Shown: positions 1 to 11,753, counted from the stretch's first letter. The stretch is DNA of 64,000 nucleotides from Leucocoprinus leucothites (GCA_013368445.1 JAACJO010000029.1:1-64000); one strand, 5' to 3'. Program-made: numbers and translations. Notes: a model not told the origin generated them from the sequence alone.

Positions 1-173
1 GCTAAGATAGCCATCGATACCACAGGCAACTTTACTATCTCTGGTGGTGCCAATAACGTCACCGGCAAAGTGTACGCCCATTTGTTGTCGCTCTCGCTTT
101 ACAGTTTATTTACTTATAATAATAGTACTCCGTGGTAAATAACAAGTGCCGCTGCGCAAATGCAGGCCAATAG
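1..173 (+). CDS. 3' end of small unknown protein (copy 1, cut by window edge)
   Basis: This is the end of a gene whose complete second copy lies at 44433-44915. Seen: the coding stretch matches the last part of that copy (residues such as AIDTTGNFTISGGANNVTGK, ending at 69), then a 56-nt GT-AG intron (70-125), then a 48-nt last exon ending in TAG at 171-173. Both copies keep the same frame and the same intron position, which supports this as real coding sequence. The 5' part lies outside the window. The family is not recognised. The residues are rich in Gly, Ser, Thr and Asn, as in small beta-rich proteins, but no fold is assigned. Confidence 0.5.
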
Positions 174-338
174 CATTTTTCCGAGTTTCAGTATCGTGTC
201 CTCGAAAATTAAATAACCGAATTTTGTAACCTTGTACTTAAATTGTGTTCATACATTGGATTTGATCCATTATGTCCAAAATTCCAAAGAATCGTTGACT
301 GGATGAATATGCAGAGGCTCATAGATGACAGGTATTGC
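1..338. repeat. Segmental duplication, partner at 44743-45078
   Basis: The two segments align from the coding part of the small gene through its last exon and about 165 nt of 3' flank. They are clearly similar but scattered with substitutions and short indels. The match fades after the shared string catagatgacagg near 320-332 and 45060-45071. Confidence 0.85.
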
Positions 339-2560
339 AGGGTTATCGATACGAATAGTTTGGCGGTCATATGCACGCTGATGAAAGGTTTCGATAGAGG
401 TCAATGGACATTTTCGCCTGAGCCAAATAAAATACAAATATATCATCATAAATTCTATCCCAACCATATCTGATGAAAAATGCTGAGGCGGCAAAAATGA
501 TAGATTAATTTCAAAAGGCCGAGAGCAGGGAGTAGACCATTAACACTCAGCGGACTGGTACACCAGGGAGTAATGTAATCCATGCGCGTTAAATATACTC
601 GCTGGCTTTGATCTTCATATATACTAAGGAATTGGCGCCTTGCTTGAGGAGAGTTGAATCACAAGCGCCAAGTATGAACATGACTTTGAAGACTGAGTCA
701 CGCGCGTCCGATCACAGAAACCGTCTTGCTCACCCAAATCACCACCTCCAGAGCTCACTCCCTTCTAAAGACATATCCGGTTGTGGTAACCTGTACTTCT
801 GGTTGGTCATGAACCAAGCACCACGGTCCACCACTGCTGCTGGGGTTCAGTTTGCAGACAGACATGAGTGGTACCCTGTTCTCAATATGCTGGTACCCGC
901 TAGCCTCTATCCACCCCTCCACCGACTCCTACGCCTTCGATAAGGATCACTGCGGTGGCAGTAGGATGCGACTCGTTCTCCCTGGAACTCGAATGTGGTA
1001 TGTTCATTCAAAATTGGCACAATGCAATATGCTCAAAGATTGGGGCCTCAGTTTGGATAGCGAAACTCTAGCATCAAACACAGCTCTTGACGGACGGGAT
1101 TTCCGCGCGCCAGAATAGTGTCAGCTGAGGTAGGCCCAGACGGCATACATCAAGATGAGAACTGGAGAATTAGAGCTGCTTGTCGAGCGCTTAGAACAAG
1201 ACACATGACGCTACGCGCGGCTCGTGAGCAGTCGCAAGCCGAACACGACACTGAACTTGCACGTTGGGGTTTTTATTTATCATATTCAGGAAGGTTCTGA
1301 CATTGAAGTTGTGAAAAAATGCTTTTATCGGGCTCCCGCCTTTCTCTCCACCCTTCAAGGATCGCATACAGGTCTCCGAAACGTCTACTCCCAGCTCTTT
1401 TTATCCTCCCAATCTCTTCGCAGAAGCCTCATAGCCTTACTCTCCTCTTGTACCTTGAATCATCCCTCTCCTCCGCCAAATCCCTCGCGAATCCCGTCTC
1501 TAGATATCCATACTTTCAAACACAAATTGGAAGAGTTGTAAGAGGAGAATGGAGAGGGTTAGCGGGGCAGGACTCAACTGCTGTCGGAGGGAAGCTGGAG
1601 AATCAGTTCGAGTATCCCGAGAAATTAGAGGGTGTACAGCGTCGGGTGAACGTTGACCTCACGCCGTTAGGTAAAGAACGCCAGTCTGTTGAAGGCTTGT
1701 GCGAACAGAGCCGTTCACTTGGTGCCCAGGCCGCGTATGCCACTAGCCTACGACAGGTAAGCCATCCAATTCGAAGCCGAACTGGCCCAGCCAAACGCCA
1801 CTACCCCTAGCCTCTCATCAACCTATGCACCCTCTAACACGCCCTCCAACTCCTACACTTACGCTCTCTCCTCTCTCTCCCCCATACACGCTTCCCTCCC
1901 CGGCACACGCGGCTCTACCCTACCCTCCTCCGCTCTCTTTCCAATGACAGGGCCCCAACTTCGAATACGAATTCGCCTTCGCACCACCCTCACCGGAGCA
2001 TGGTTGATGGAGCGCTAGGCTGTGTTTCTGAAAAGCCTATACTACGAGTGGTAGGAGGGAATGGGAACGGGCAAGGCGGTGATACGGTCGGCGGTAACGG
2101 GCGTTTACCGTTGGAATAGAAGGACGTAAGTCACTCTACAACCGTTCACGCAAGTGTGGTTGGTGGACCTCCCACTATCATCGCCGCGTGTGCTCAGCAG
2201 CAGAACGAAGTACTTCAATGGTGGTAGCAGCAATTTGATCGAAGGTGCGCATGGGAGGGGAAGGGCATGGTCTATTACAGGTGCCGGAGGCAATCTCATG
2301 CCGAGCGATAGTGGGGGTTGTGATGACATAGTCCTCGGTCGAGTGGGCGAATATTAATTCCAGTTTTTTTTTCATATCTTTCAATCTTCTCGTGATACCC
2401 CCCTCTTAACTCAACCCAAGCAATATATTTGTTATACACGACTCTTTCCAGCTGTTTTGACTATCCCGTCGATTTTTCTTGTTCTCGCTTGCTTTGGTGC
2501 AAGATCAGGTGTGTTTTTGTATATAAAGACCTTCGGGGTACACTTTCCTCCTAAAGACAA
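339..2560. other. No confident gene; possible coiled-coil gene relic near 1150-1760
   Basis: No ORF here looks like a known family. On the + strand, 1155-1200 reads as a Leu/Glu-rich helical stretch (MRTGELELLVERLEQD) that then hits a stop. A second charged helical stretch lies near 1620-1750 (VDLTPLGKERQSVEGLCEQS). Together they could be the worn remains of a coiled-coil protein, but the frame is broken between them and no homologue is recognised. 1800-1960 is pyrimidine-rich. A TATA-like tatataaag lies at 2519-2528 with no + strand gene behind it. Confidence 0.25.
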
Positions 2561-2790
2561 CGCAACTTTTCCCAAATCAGGGGATAGCTTGTTAGTCACC
2601 ACTTGTTCCTGATTAGTTGGAGCGTTGCCATCTTGACAATGATCAGGCTGTTCATTGTAGTCGACTCTACTGATGGAATACCTAGTCGTCGAGAAACAAG
2701 GTTCATCATTTGGTCTGAAAGCCTGCTAGAGATGGCAGAACTGCTAACAAAAGCCACCGAAACGCCTCCGACTCTCAAACCGCGACCCAA

Positions 2791-4934
2791 TCACATAGGT
2801 TCCGTTCCCATGTACTCCTTCAACAGCCCATGCACATCCTTTCCCTTCTCGAGGAATGATTCTACAATCAAATTTTGCGGCTCACTAGAATCAAAGATAC
2901 ATATAAGCAAATCGATACTAGCTCGCAACAACAAACACTCACGACCCAACAGAATCAGATGAAAAGATCGCTTTCGGTTCAATAGGTTTTCCATCCTCAT
3001 CTAGTGGAGGTAGCAAGTCGAAGAGATGCAAGATGGAAGCAGCAGCTATGCGAAGATTCGCCAGTGCGATATGCGAACCTGGGCAAATCCTATCGAGAGC
3101 ACGCGGTAAGCGCCTTCTGGGATATTGTATGCGACTGGTGACTAAAACGTACCTGCGACCAAAACCAAAGGTGGCAACAGTCTCGGGATCGATGATGTCG
3201 TCACGGAGAATACCGTTCTTGATGAATCTCTCGGGATCAAACTTTTCAGGATCTGGGAAGGTTTCTTCATCATGTAGCATAGCACTTATGACAAAACATA
3301 AGTTTTCTTTGTTCAACTCAACAGATGTTGAAACACTTGGGCACGTACTAAGTGTTTGACATGATGACGGTACCCTTGGAATGAAGTATCCCATGTACTC
3401 ATCGTCTTCACTCGCAAGATGTGGAAGAGCTGTTGGCAGGACCGGATTCCACCTACGTGGACAAGTAATGGTTCAGTATTGTAGTAAAACAGGCGAGCCG
3501 AAAGGGTACAAACCTTAGAGACTCTTTGATAACAGCCGAAAGATATTTGAGATGTGGAATGTCTGAGAAATCAGGTAAGCGGTCATGTCCGACCACAGAG
3601 TCGACTTCTTGCTGCGCGTTTCGTTGAATCTCTGGGTGAACAAGGAGCACGAGAATGAGTGTTGAAACAGCAGCACGAGTGGTATCAGAAGCGGCTTGGA
3701 GTCATCATATGAATACGTTGCGAACTAACAAGAAATTCAAAATTACCTCCGAAGACTTGCTCGGCAGCTTGCTTAACGTAGCGATCTTGAGGATCAAAGT
3801 TGGGCTGATCACGAAGTATCTCAAGAGTCTCCGACACAAACGATACCGGCGCAGTACCATTATCCTACACCAATTCAGCCTTCATTCTTATTCATCAATC
3901 TAACAAAAAAAATCAGACTTACTATCATCTGAAGCACCGCTTGATAGGGCTCTTCCCTCAACTGGACGAGCTCTTTCATAATTGATTTCCCTAGCCGCTT
4001 GAAACCGGCACCTGGCATCCAATCGGGGACATATTTCAACCATGGGACGACATTTACTAGGAAGCGTCCAGGAGAAGCAGCAGCAGCCGAGCCGCCCAAT
4101 GCACGTTCTGCGAAATGGATGAGGGGATCATGTTGGCGTTGAACAGGAAGGCCGTATGTCATAGACGTAGAAAGACCCCCAATCCAACTATTGGATGGTT
4201 GGTATCTCAGAGGACTGGATTACTAACATAGAAGAGGAACGTACTTTCGGATGTGGTGATAGAAATCTTCAGGATACTCCAGGAAGTTGGTGAGCAATCC
4301 TTTTCGGACGAATTCGAGAGACTTTTCTTCTATGCGCGGAAGGGTTTTGATAGAAAAGTGTTGTGTAAACAGGCGTCGATGAGCTCTCCATTCGTTTCCG
4401 TAAGGCATAAACGCGAAGAAGGTCCTGTGACCAACTCTGTAGGAGCATGTCAGTATCCAGAACCTGAAGGCAATCATGAGAGACTCACACGTCGGCGAGC
4501 ATCGGAATATCAGGACTATAATGGAATGTCTGGTGAGTTCATAAAGAACATCTGACACGAGTAACTGGACTCACCGACTTGAGTAGGTTGTTGAACGCTT
4601 CTCGAGTAAGTCCTGGGCGATGGTAACATCATTTATGACCAGGATTGACTGGCCAAGTGCCTCAAGGTACATAATTTTCAACCCTGTACCCAGCAAGGAG
4701 GATTAGAATCACTATGAAGTACCTAAACAAACGAAACCCACCGAGCTTCTTGCCAAGGTCCTTATAGAATTTGTGGACGTTGGTGAGGGGGATCATGAGG
4801 GTGTTCCCAATGATAGGCCATCGTGTAGGGCCAGGAGGTAGTGGTAGAAGGCTTCGCCGACGATATCTGTAGGCAAGATGGACGAGGAAGCAAAAGGAGG
4901 CTACGAGAACGGTGGAAGTGTCAAAGTGAAGCAT
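2791..4934 (-). CDS. Cytochrome P450 monooxygenase, with one apparent frameshift
   Basis: Haem-thiolate monooxygenase of the fungal microsomal type (O-methylsterigmatocystin oxidoreductase-like group). Seen, in order: N-terminal membrane anchor then PLPPGPTRWPIIGN (about 4820-4930); LLEKRSTTYSSRPDIPML across the second intron; NEWRAHRRLFTQHF helix C; helix I region ending AASDTTRAA; the ExxR motif in VIKESLR (about 3520); PERF; and the haem loop FGFGRRICPGS, split by an intron at 3093-3152. About nine exons with short GT-AG introns. The start is the ATG at 4932-4934; the longer frame upstream has no ATG. In the strand after helix K the frame reads GYFIP and then continues as KGTVIMSNT only if one base is added near 3373-3377, so the allele is either frameshifted or mis-sequenced. 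The C-terminus (exon 2791 to about 2899) is unusual for the family. It is the only P450 in the window and may act on products of the nearby terpene synthases. Confidence 0.88.
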
Positions 4935-5063
4935 TCCTGGAGTGACGAGCGAGGAGTTGATGAACTGTGACGTTGTCACACAGAGGATTTTTTGGTAGTT
5001 AACCAAAGCGAGCGGAAAAGTGCTCTAAGTTTTTGACGACGTTGGTGTCGATGAGGGACTGCG

Positions 5064-5070
5064 TTATATA
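5064..5070 (-). promoter_or_regulatory. TATA box of the P450 gene
   Basis: Reverse strand tatataa, about 130 nt before the ATG at 4934, in the usual fungal position. Confidence 0.45.
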
Positions 5071-5403
5071 CCTACACTAATACGAATAAAATCAAACGAG
5101 TCAGACTAGAGTGGTAGACCCGGATTGAGTCTTTAGCACGGCTCCGTCGGTTGCGATAATCTCGGCTCGACTGTTCCCACGACGAGCTAGGTCGTTTGAG
5201 CCCGAGAATCATGGCTGTCCACATGAATGAAGACTATCAACTGCGAAGCTTTCTCAAAGCAGTAAGCGGTGGGACATAAACCTGTGCTCTCCACTCTTCT
5301 TCCCTCATATTCGCATCTTCTCTAATTATCGAGAAGCTACCTGGTTTCACTGCCTAGCTACCTACTCAGGATCAAGGTAGTAGTTTCCCATTCCTCTTCG
5401 AGC

Positions 5404-5573
5404 GTGGGCTCAAATACAGGTATGGTTAGCTTAATATTTTTCGCTTCACAGAACAAACTCCCTGAATATTCAATTAGGCAATTGCATCCTTATTGACTAT
5501 CTATCAAGTTGCTCGAAATGTTGATTACTTTAGCAGTAAGGGTGACGTCGCTCGCGCCCTACAGGACCGTTAA
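5404..5573 (+). pseudogene. 7TM family relic J (end of exon 3, intron, exon 4)
   Basis: The + strand reads WAQIQ at 5404-5419, a GT-AG intron (5420-5477), then AIASLLTIYQVARNVDYF and a short tail to TAA at 5571-5573. This is the last transmembrane helix and tail shared by all 7TM genes in the window. Nothing recognisable of exons 1 to most of 3 remains upstream, where the P450 promoter now lies, so the copy is truncated. Sequence after the stop (to about 5850) resembles the 3' flanks of the other copies. Confidence 0.75.
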
Positions 5574-6160
5574 ACTTGGTCTCGATACCAATCCACAAGA
5601 GACATGGGCGTAATAGCGTTTCACTGGTTTGGCTGCATCAGTGGGGCTGGTGGCGATTAACCAGCCAAGAATCAAGTCGAACTTGCTGGCCATTGAGCTT
5701 CCGCCATATTCACCATACAGCGGTTTGTCTTAATTACTCACAAATAAGTGGTTCAGGCGGCTTATTTAGGGAAACCAACAGGGCGAGGTTCACCATCTGC
5801 CTTCAGCTTGACCCGTGGGGCGCGTTGGGCTCAAGTATTCCTTCGTGGGCTTGAGTTTGGGATAATCTGGGAATCTGTCAGGGTATGAAGTGTGACTACG
5901 ATGACGAGTCACGTTTCCTTTCCTCCTACCGCCATGGTCGCTCATTGTGCCGATCGGAAGCTTGCCGCCTCTGTTCCCTTTGAGTCCTATCTACCACGCT
6001 CTTCACTGCAGAATCAAAAAATCCAAGGACGCGCAATTCCCGTTGGTGCTCTGCTGTGACTCCTTCAGCTCCCTGGTGCCACCTTTCCCAGGCATGAAAG
6101 TGTTCTAGGCTTTCACCCGCTCACCCTACACAACCACGGAACAAACACTATCATCGCTCC
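5574..6160. other. Flank of duplicated unit; conserved GACGAGTCACG element at 5892-5913
   Basis: No gene is seen. The segment GTGACNNNGATGACGAGTCACG also occurs in front of the BTB relics at 9827 and 13744, and on the other strand near 57739 and 62507, so it marks the 5' boundary of the duplicated unit. Confidence 0.5.
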
Positions 6161-6164
6161 GCAA

Positions 6165-7045
6165 CATGAGATGCACCAGACTTCCAGAAGTCGAAGAGGC
6201 CAAACCACAGTTCCACGCGTTTGACGATGAAGGCGCGGACGGCCCTTTCCTCCAACGACCACAAATTGTTCTTTCTTCGTGTCACACCACGAACACCTTT
6301 GGAACATCTACATGATATCCCTAACTCTTTGATAGCAGGAAAAGCATCCGAGGTAACTGCCCAATACAAGACCTCATTCCCCGACAACACAACTCGAATG
6401 TGTGCGGTATTCGACCAGTCGACTACCGCTTCCCGTCGAGAACCTATCATTCTCCGAAATTGAAGCTGTGGTCGAAGCTTTGGCCGATGACATGCAATGC
6501 TTCAATAATCTGTGACCATTATCGACTGTCCAAACCCCTGCCATCCAGCATAATAAGCCGTAAATGGCTTACGAGTCGGCCTCAAAGATGGGATGGGACA
6601 ATGTCGCACAGCAGGCTATGGCGATGACTTGACCTCTTAACTTTCTCTCAGCAACTCCTCCGTTTCAAGCGCAAACGACGCCCAGCATTTCCACCCGTCC
6701 AGCACCCTTATTCTCCTCCATCTCTACCAACGTCCCAAACACCTTCCACACACAACTGCAATCCTGCTCTCAATTTCGAGTCACCTGCCGTCTCTGCTGC
6801 GACCACACCCCTGTCGATTTCTCGTCGTTTGATTGATAGACGCACTCGATAGAGATTGTAATAGACAGACCATTTTGGCACAGATGGGTGTGAAGGAGTA
6901 GAGCAAGATGAGAAATTGTCGGAGAGGGAGCCGTATGAGAACGAGAGGTGTGATTATAGGAAGTGAGTGCCAAATAAAGCGGCGACGTTGAAGAATGTTA
7001 GAAATATTGTGGAAGGTTTACCCGAGGATTTGCAGAGTTTAGATT
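6165..7045 (+). pseudogene. BTB/POZ gene relic R1
   Basis: A decayed paralogue of the intact BTB gene at 37226-38176, full length in outline but with many stops and frame changes. Visible landmarks in order: N-terminal PEVEEAKPQFHAFDDEGAD and SSNDHKLF (about 6185-6265, BTB strand/helix region); the helix that reads EAVVDVMDYLDTPGPL in the intact gene, here worn, with the tail ACCATTATCGACTGTCC at 6517-6533; and the C-terminal TLKNVRNIVEGLPEDLQS (about 6988-7040), matching LKNIRGCVELLPKDP of the intact copy. It precedes a truncated 7TM gene, as in the other units. Confidence 0.7.
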
Positions 7046-7296
7046 ACGCCGCAATCGTTGGGTGCAATCAACATGTGTTATGGCGAATTTTCGCTCTTGA
7101 TCAGCCTTCCATTCTGGGAACTCAAGAAAACTTGGTTCTTCTAATCAAAGTTTGATCAACTCTCAATGGGTAAGGCGAGAGTCCGTTGCTCCATATGCAC
7201 CGACGGCGCGCACACCTTCGTCCGTTGAAAGCGGAACAAACGGTGGATTGCAGCACCATCTTTCATGATGCAGTCGATCGCAGGCTCAAAATACAC

Positions 7297-7450
7297 TTCA
7301 TGCACTGGAGATGATTACAACAACCTACACATTATACTGCGGCATGACGTATCCTTTAGCTACCTAGCATAGCGGGCTAAGCATAAGACAGCCCGTGGGC
7401 CCCAATCCTATCCTAACGCATATATACGGATGTGCGTCCATGAACATATA
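7297..7450 (+). pseudogene. Promoter and start codon of a truncated 7TM gene
   Basis: 7297-7445 aligns with the 150 nt upstream of 7TM-A (11605-11760): TGCACTGGAGATGATTACAA, CCTATCCTAAC and the closing CCATGAAC are shared. The similarity stops three codons into the reading frame (ATG at 7440-7442), after which the sequence becomes AT-rich and runs into the 3' flank of terpene synthase TS1. The gene body is missing, so this is a rearrangement breakpoint. Confidence 0.7.
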
Positions 7451-7631
7451 TTAAATTAGAGTATTAGTACTACTGAGAGAAAGAAGTAATTAATAAAATA
7501 TACGCCGCAATTACACTTTATATAAAGCAGAATCCACACCCACACTACGGCTAGGTAGCACACCATTTACAAGTCTTCCAGAGAAATGACAATGATCGCG
7601 CTTGATCTTCGACCAAATGTTGCTCGTCTCA

Positions 7632-8734
7632 TCAGAGATCAAGATGGTTCAGCTTGTATCTCACCCTGGAAAGCGAATGGAACGCGATATAGCCAACACC
7701 ACACCCTTGGTACGCACTCAATGCCTCGGGGCATGATTCCAACAACTGCGCCCCCCGTTTATAGCTCTCTGCAGTAGCATCAGCCAATTGTTTTAGAGCC
7801 TCAATCTTGCTAATTCCATTCGCCTTAGCGTTCATTGAAATGAAATTGACCGACTCCCCATCAAGTTCTTCCTTGTAGAATGAGAGAAGGTCGCTGTTGA
7901 GATATTGGGATTAGTATAGAGAGCAAAGGAGGAACAGTGACCGTTAACCCACTTGGCATGGTCGATAAAATGCCACAGGTCTGGAATCACTTGAATCCAT
8001 TCCTTGACGTCTAGCTCTGGTGGAAACGCCTGGACGGCATATCCTCTAGACACACCCGACATGCGCCTAGTGAACTGCGGAAATCCAGGGGCCATTTTAC
8101 ATTCGACCTGGAAAAAAAGTGAACATCAACACCGACGACCCAAAACTATGAAATGCTGGAATACTACTTACGTCCATGCCTTCGATCGCACCATCAATTA
8201 TTGTCGACGTCACAAAGTCCAACTCGGCCCCAAAGATGATATTGGCTCCAATGGTGCCCCAGTGATCCCCGAACTCCCGAGTCATCTCCACAAGATTATC
8301 TAGCACAGGATACATCTGCTTCTCCTGCCTCATAAACCTATTTGAGAATTCCCTTAATCCGTCCGCGTAACCGGCGTAATGATCATCGATATGGGCCAGT
8401 AGTCCAGTCCAGACTGCAATGAAGACACGAGTGGAGTAGTTTTTGAGATGACGATAAGAAGTATCGCCGATGGCGATACCCACGTCCAGGGATTTGGAGA
8501 GCAGCGGAAGGTCGAAACCACGACGAGTGGCATCTGCGTAGCATGCGTCGCGATAGGTCTGATCCAGCACGACCTCTCGGGGGAACTTGATATCACATTC
8601 TATAAGGAAATTGGAAAGTATTTCCTGGATTTGTGATTTCATAGAAACAGACATAGTGGTAGTCTATGTGCATCTGCATCAGGTACTACGCCTCGCAAGT
8701 TGGCCAATCAAGACTCACTTTGTTTGGAGACATT
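7632..8734 (-). CDS. TRI5-like sesquiterpene synthase TS1
   Basis: Class I terpene cyclase of the trichodiene-synthase family, expected to ionise farnesyl diphosphate using Mg2+. Four exons: 8720-8734 (15-nt micro-exon with the ATG), 8172-8663, 7953-8107, 7632-7893; they sum to 924 nt, 307 residues, in frame. The NSE metal site is assembled across the last intron: NDLLSFYKEE (N221, S225, E229). The aspartate-rich motif near residue 98 reads DDHYAGY, whereas TS3 and TS4 have DDYYE, so the third acidic position is lost. The C-terminal RVRYKLNHLDL corresponds to the conserved RY near the end of TRI5 enzymes. The nearest in-frame ATG in exon 2 (8654) is an alternative start. TATA at 8802-8808. 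It lies inside the + strand 7TM/BTB array in the opposite orientation. Product cannot be predicted from sequence. Confidence 0.9.
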
Positions 8735-8801
8735 CCCTTGAAAAATACAGTACAAGTGCAGAAGAATCAGTTCTATGTTCTCATGAAAAGTTAGGCGTCC
8801 T

Positions 8802-8808
8802 TTATATA
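8802..8808 (-). promoter_or_regulatory. TATA box of TS1
   Basis: Reverse strand tatataaagg, about 70 nt before the micro-exon ATG at 8734. TS3 has tataaagg at the same distance (34041), which supports the upstream micro-exon as the true start. Confidence 0.6.
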
Positions 8809-8809
8809 C

Positions 8810-9826
8810 CAAAAATTGGCATATCTTGGAAGGCATTAGTCAGCTAGCCATGTTCAGTGTACTACGGAATACCGGTATTTTTGCACAGCCTGCTTGGTAG
8901 AGGAGCGTTGATCAAGGAATCGCTGGGTCATGGCGTGGGTATAGGGATCAATCAGGGGTTGATACAGATTGCGAACTGTGTGTTCGTCACAACCCAAGTA
9001 AAAGTAGAATATAAGACGACTGTGATGTACTACTGTTGCGCACACCTCGGCCATTAAGCTCGAGAAATGGCTCAATCGAGTCTCATCGTGGAAGCTTTAG
9101 GAAGTCCGCTGAATGTTTTAAAACACGATGATCCTAGACCATGAAAATATCTCCGGAAGACGAGCGACCAGCCTTACGCAAGTAATCGTATCTGTCGAGA
9201 AGCATATTGCTTCTCTCAAATTTTTGTTTGTCGACCCAAGATAATCCGACTAACATGGAGGATAAACTGGAGCCTAAAAATAGAATACTCTGTCCTTAAC
9301 GACTCGACCGGCTTACTGATTATCCCAAACTAAGTTTATCACACACAGCTCTACAATATGTGACCCCGGAGGGCAAAGTGCTATTGCAGCGAGAGTGGGA
9401 TATATGTGCCGAAACGGTATCGAACTTAGAGAGAGATTGAGTGGCTACATACAACTTGAAGTTCCTAGTGATCTTGCTATAAACAAGCCGAAGGCGTTCA
9501 GGTAGGGTTGCTTAACTGGCTAGTTTGAAGTACCCCGAGTTCGACGAAGTAGGCGTGAGTTTAGGCCCGTAGCACCAGTGGAGACATCTTTGGGCGCCAA
9601 CTTTCGCTGAATCCGAGAGTTGAAGCGGATTAAAGATTGTTCACGCGCTGAGCAAGTTATAAGCTGAGACCCAGCATTAAATGCATCAATCGATCAGTGT
9701 CTACTTAGGATAAGATAATTTGTCCCTTCCCAGAGGAAGGAACCGGAGCCGGCTACAAAGAAGTATTGGTCTGTGAAAAGGACAAAAGTGTTTTAATGAA
9801 CTCGGCTCCATTAAAGACATGCCAAG
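8810..9826. other. Intergenic, no gene seen
   Basis: TS1 promoter side and a stretch with short overlapping ORFs of no recognisable family. No repeat boundary is obvious until the GACGAGTCACG-type element at 9827-9849, which opens the next duplicated unit. Confidence 0.4.
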
Positions 9827-10139
9827 AGTGACCATGATGGCGAGTCACGGTTCCTTTACTCCTACCACCATGGCCGCTCGCTGTAGACGATCGCAAGCTC
9901 GGCGTCCCACTTCCGTTCAACCTACGGAATGGAAACACTAGGGACTCAGTATGCATGTTGATGCAATGCAGTGAGTGCTGTGACATCTTCTACTTGTTTG
10001 GCAACGCGTCACCGGCCCCATCGCGGCTTAGCGTACCTCCCGGTATCGCCTTTCCCAGAAGAGAAGCTCTCTAGGTTTTCGCCCAGTACCTGCTTACACT
10101 ACACAGACCTTACATACACTATCATTACTCAATAACTCG

Positions 10140-10960
10140 AAATGTGCTGGACAAAGGGCCGAATCTCCCAGAAGTCCGAGAGGTTAAGCCCCAATTCCCT
10201 CCGCCGTTTGGTGATGAAGACGCCGGTACCGTTCTTTCCTCCAACAATCACATGTTATTTCGCCTTCCTCCCGTCCCACTGCAAACATCCACTGGATATG
10301 TCCGCGATTGTTTTGATTCCCCTATAGTAGGAAATACACCCAGGATGTCCACTAAATACAAGATCCCCATCCCAAGATCATCACTCGAATGCGTGTTACA
10401 TTGGTCGTACGATATTCCAACACTCCGGAACAATTACCAAGGACCCAGAGTTTTGTCGCTCGGTAGTTGCGTAGTGAGCGATCCATTACGGACTGGCTGT
10501 AACCATTGGTGAGATGATGTCACATAGCAAGATATTTTCTCTTTCAGCGTATTCCCTCTCCATGGGACAAACAACTCCAAATCATCACCAGCTAGAACAT
10601 AGCTCCCCCTCCTCCTTGGTGCATCTTCCCGCTGCACCCTTCTCCATTCCCACCAATACTACAAACGCCTCCTGCGCACCCGCCTTCACTAAGTACTGCT
10701 CTCGACTCCAAATCGTCTGCCATCTCTGCTGTGACCCCATCCACTGGCGATTTCTCGTCATTCGCCTGATGGACGAACTCAGTAGAGGTTGAAAAATCTT
10801 TGTACCCAGTCGAGTTAAGCGAGACGAGACATTGCTGGAGGGGGGGTCCGTGTAAGAATCAGAGGCGTGATTATAACCACGGAGGGCCGAAGAAAGTGAC
10901 GACGTTGAGGAAGACGAGGAGTATTGTGGGGGTCACTGGGGGAATTACAGAGTTTCGATT
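10140..10960 (+). pseudogene. BTB/POZ gene relic R2
   Basis: Same landmarks as R1: NLPEVREVKPQFPPPFGDED and SSNNHMLFRL (about 10160-10265, BTB N-terminus), a worn middle with the segment CACTCGAATGCGTGTTACAT at 10382-10401, and a degraded C-terminus TLRKTRSIV near 10895. Frame breaks throughout. It sits directly upstream of 7TM-A. Confidence 0.7.
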
Positions 10961-11686
10961 AGGCCTCTGGATAATCATTGGGTGCTGGTGTAGTGACTTT
11001 ACATTCTTGATCGACCTTCCATTCCGCGAATCCCAGAGAACTAGCCTTTTAATTGATCAACCACCGCATACTGATACCGGAATATGTGGGCTTTACACGT
11101 ATAGATGACGTGCTCTATCTTCGTCCCTCCAAAGGGCAGCCGACGTTGATCCACAGTACGATGGTTCATCTTACAGATGATTGCAGACTCAAGGTCAGTG
11201 ATGGGCGAGCCAGCAGCGAATGAGTCAGCCATTAGTCGTTGGCTGATGGCTGCCAGTGGCTAGTGGCGAGCACCATACCGTAGAAAAATTACCACGAGCA
11301 TTAATCATGAGATTATAATATATTAACTCAAAAAACAAATTAAAGCTACAATTTTGGCCTCATTCAAATCACATTATTGAGACAGTTTGAATGATGCACA
11401 TGATTTGGGTCGGCGATATGCAGTTCACGGCCGAAACACTGCACGAAGCATCGTTAGTGTATTGGGCGAGCCGTGGGGATCCTGGGATTGATAATTTCCC
11501 ACGGCTTACCAGAATAGCCAAGGCCACGAGCCATGTGGCTAGCCCTCAAACCATTTTGCAAGATCAGTGGCTTTCAACAGCTCGCCAATAGCTCGCCATC
11601 ACCGCTCAAGATAGGTGTCATGCACTGGTGATGATTGTAACAAGCTCCATTGTATTCTGCGACATGATCCACTCCTCATAGCTAAG

Positions 11687-11694
11687 TATAAAAA
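11687..11694 (+). promoter_or_regulatory. TATA box of 7TM-A
   Basis: tataaaaa, about 65 nt before the ATG at 11754. The equivalent tataaat of 7TM-B is at 15313-15319, 65-71 nt before its ATG. Confidence 0.6.
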
Positions 11695-11753
11695 GGATTG
11701 TGGACCTTCCCTACACTTATCCTATCCTAACCCGTATACCCTGATCTGTGCCC

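Noticed and set aside
608..943. 111-codon frame as a gene
   Set aside because: No start context, splice partner or family resemblance.
5004..5006. Upstream start for the P450 frame
   Set aside because: The codon is TTG, not ATG; the ATG at 4934 gives a normal membrane anchor.
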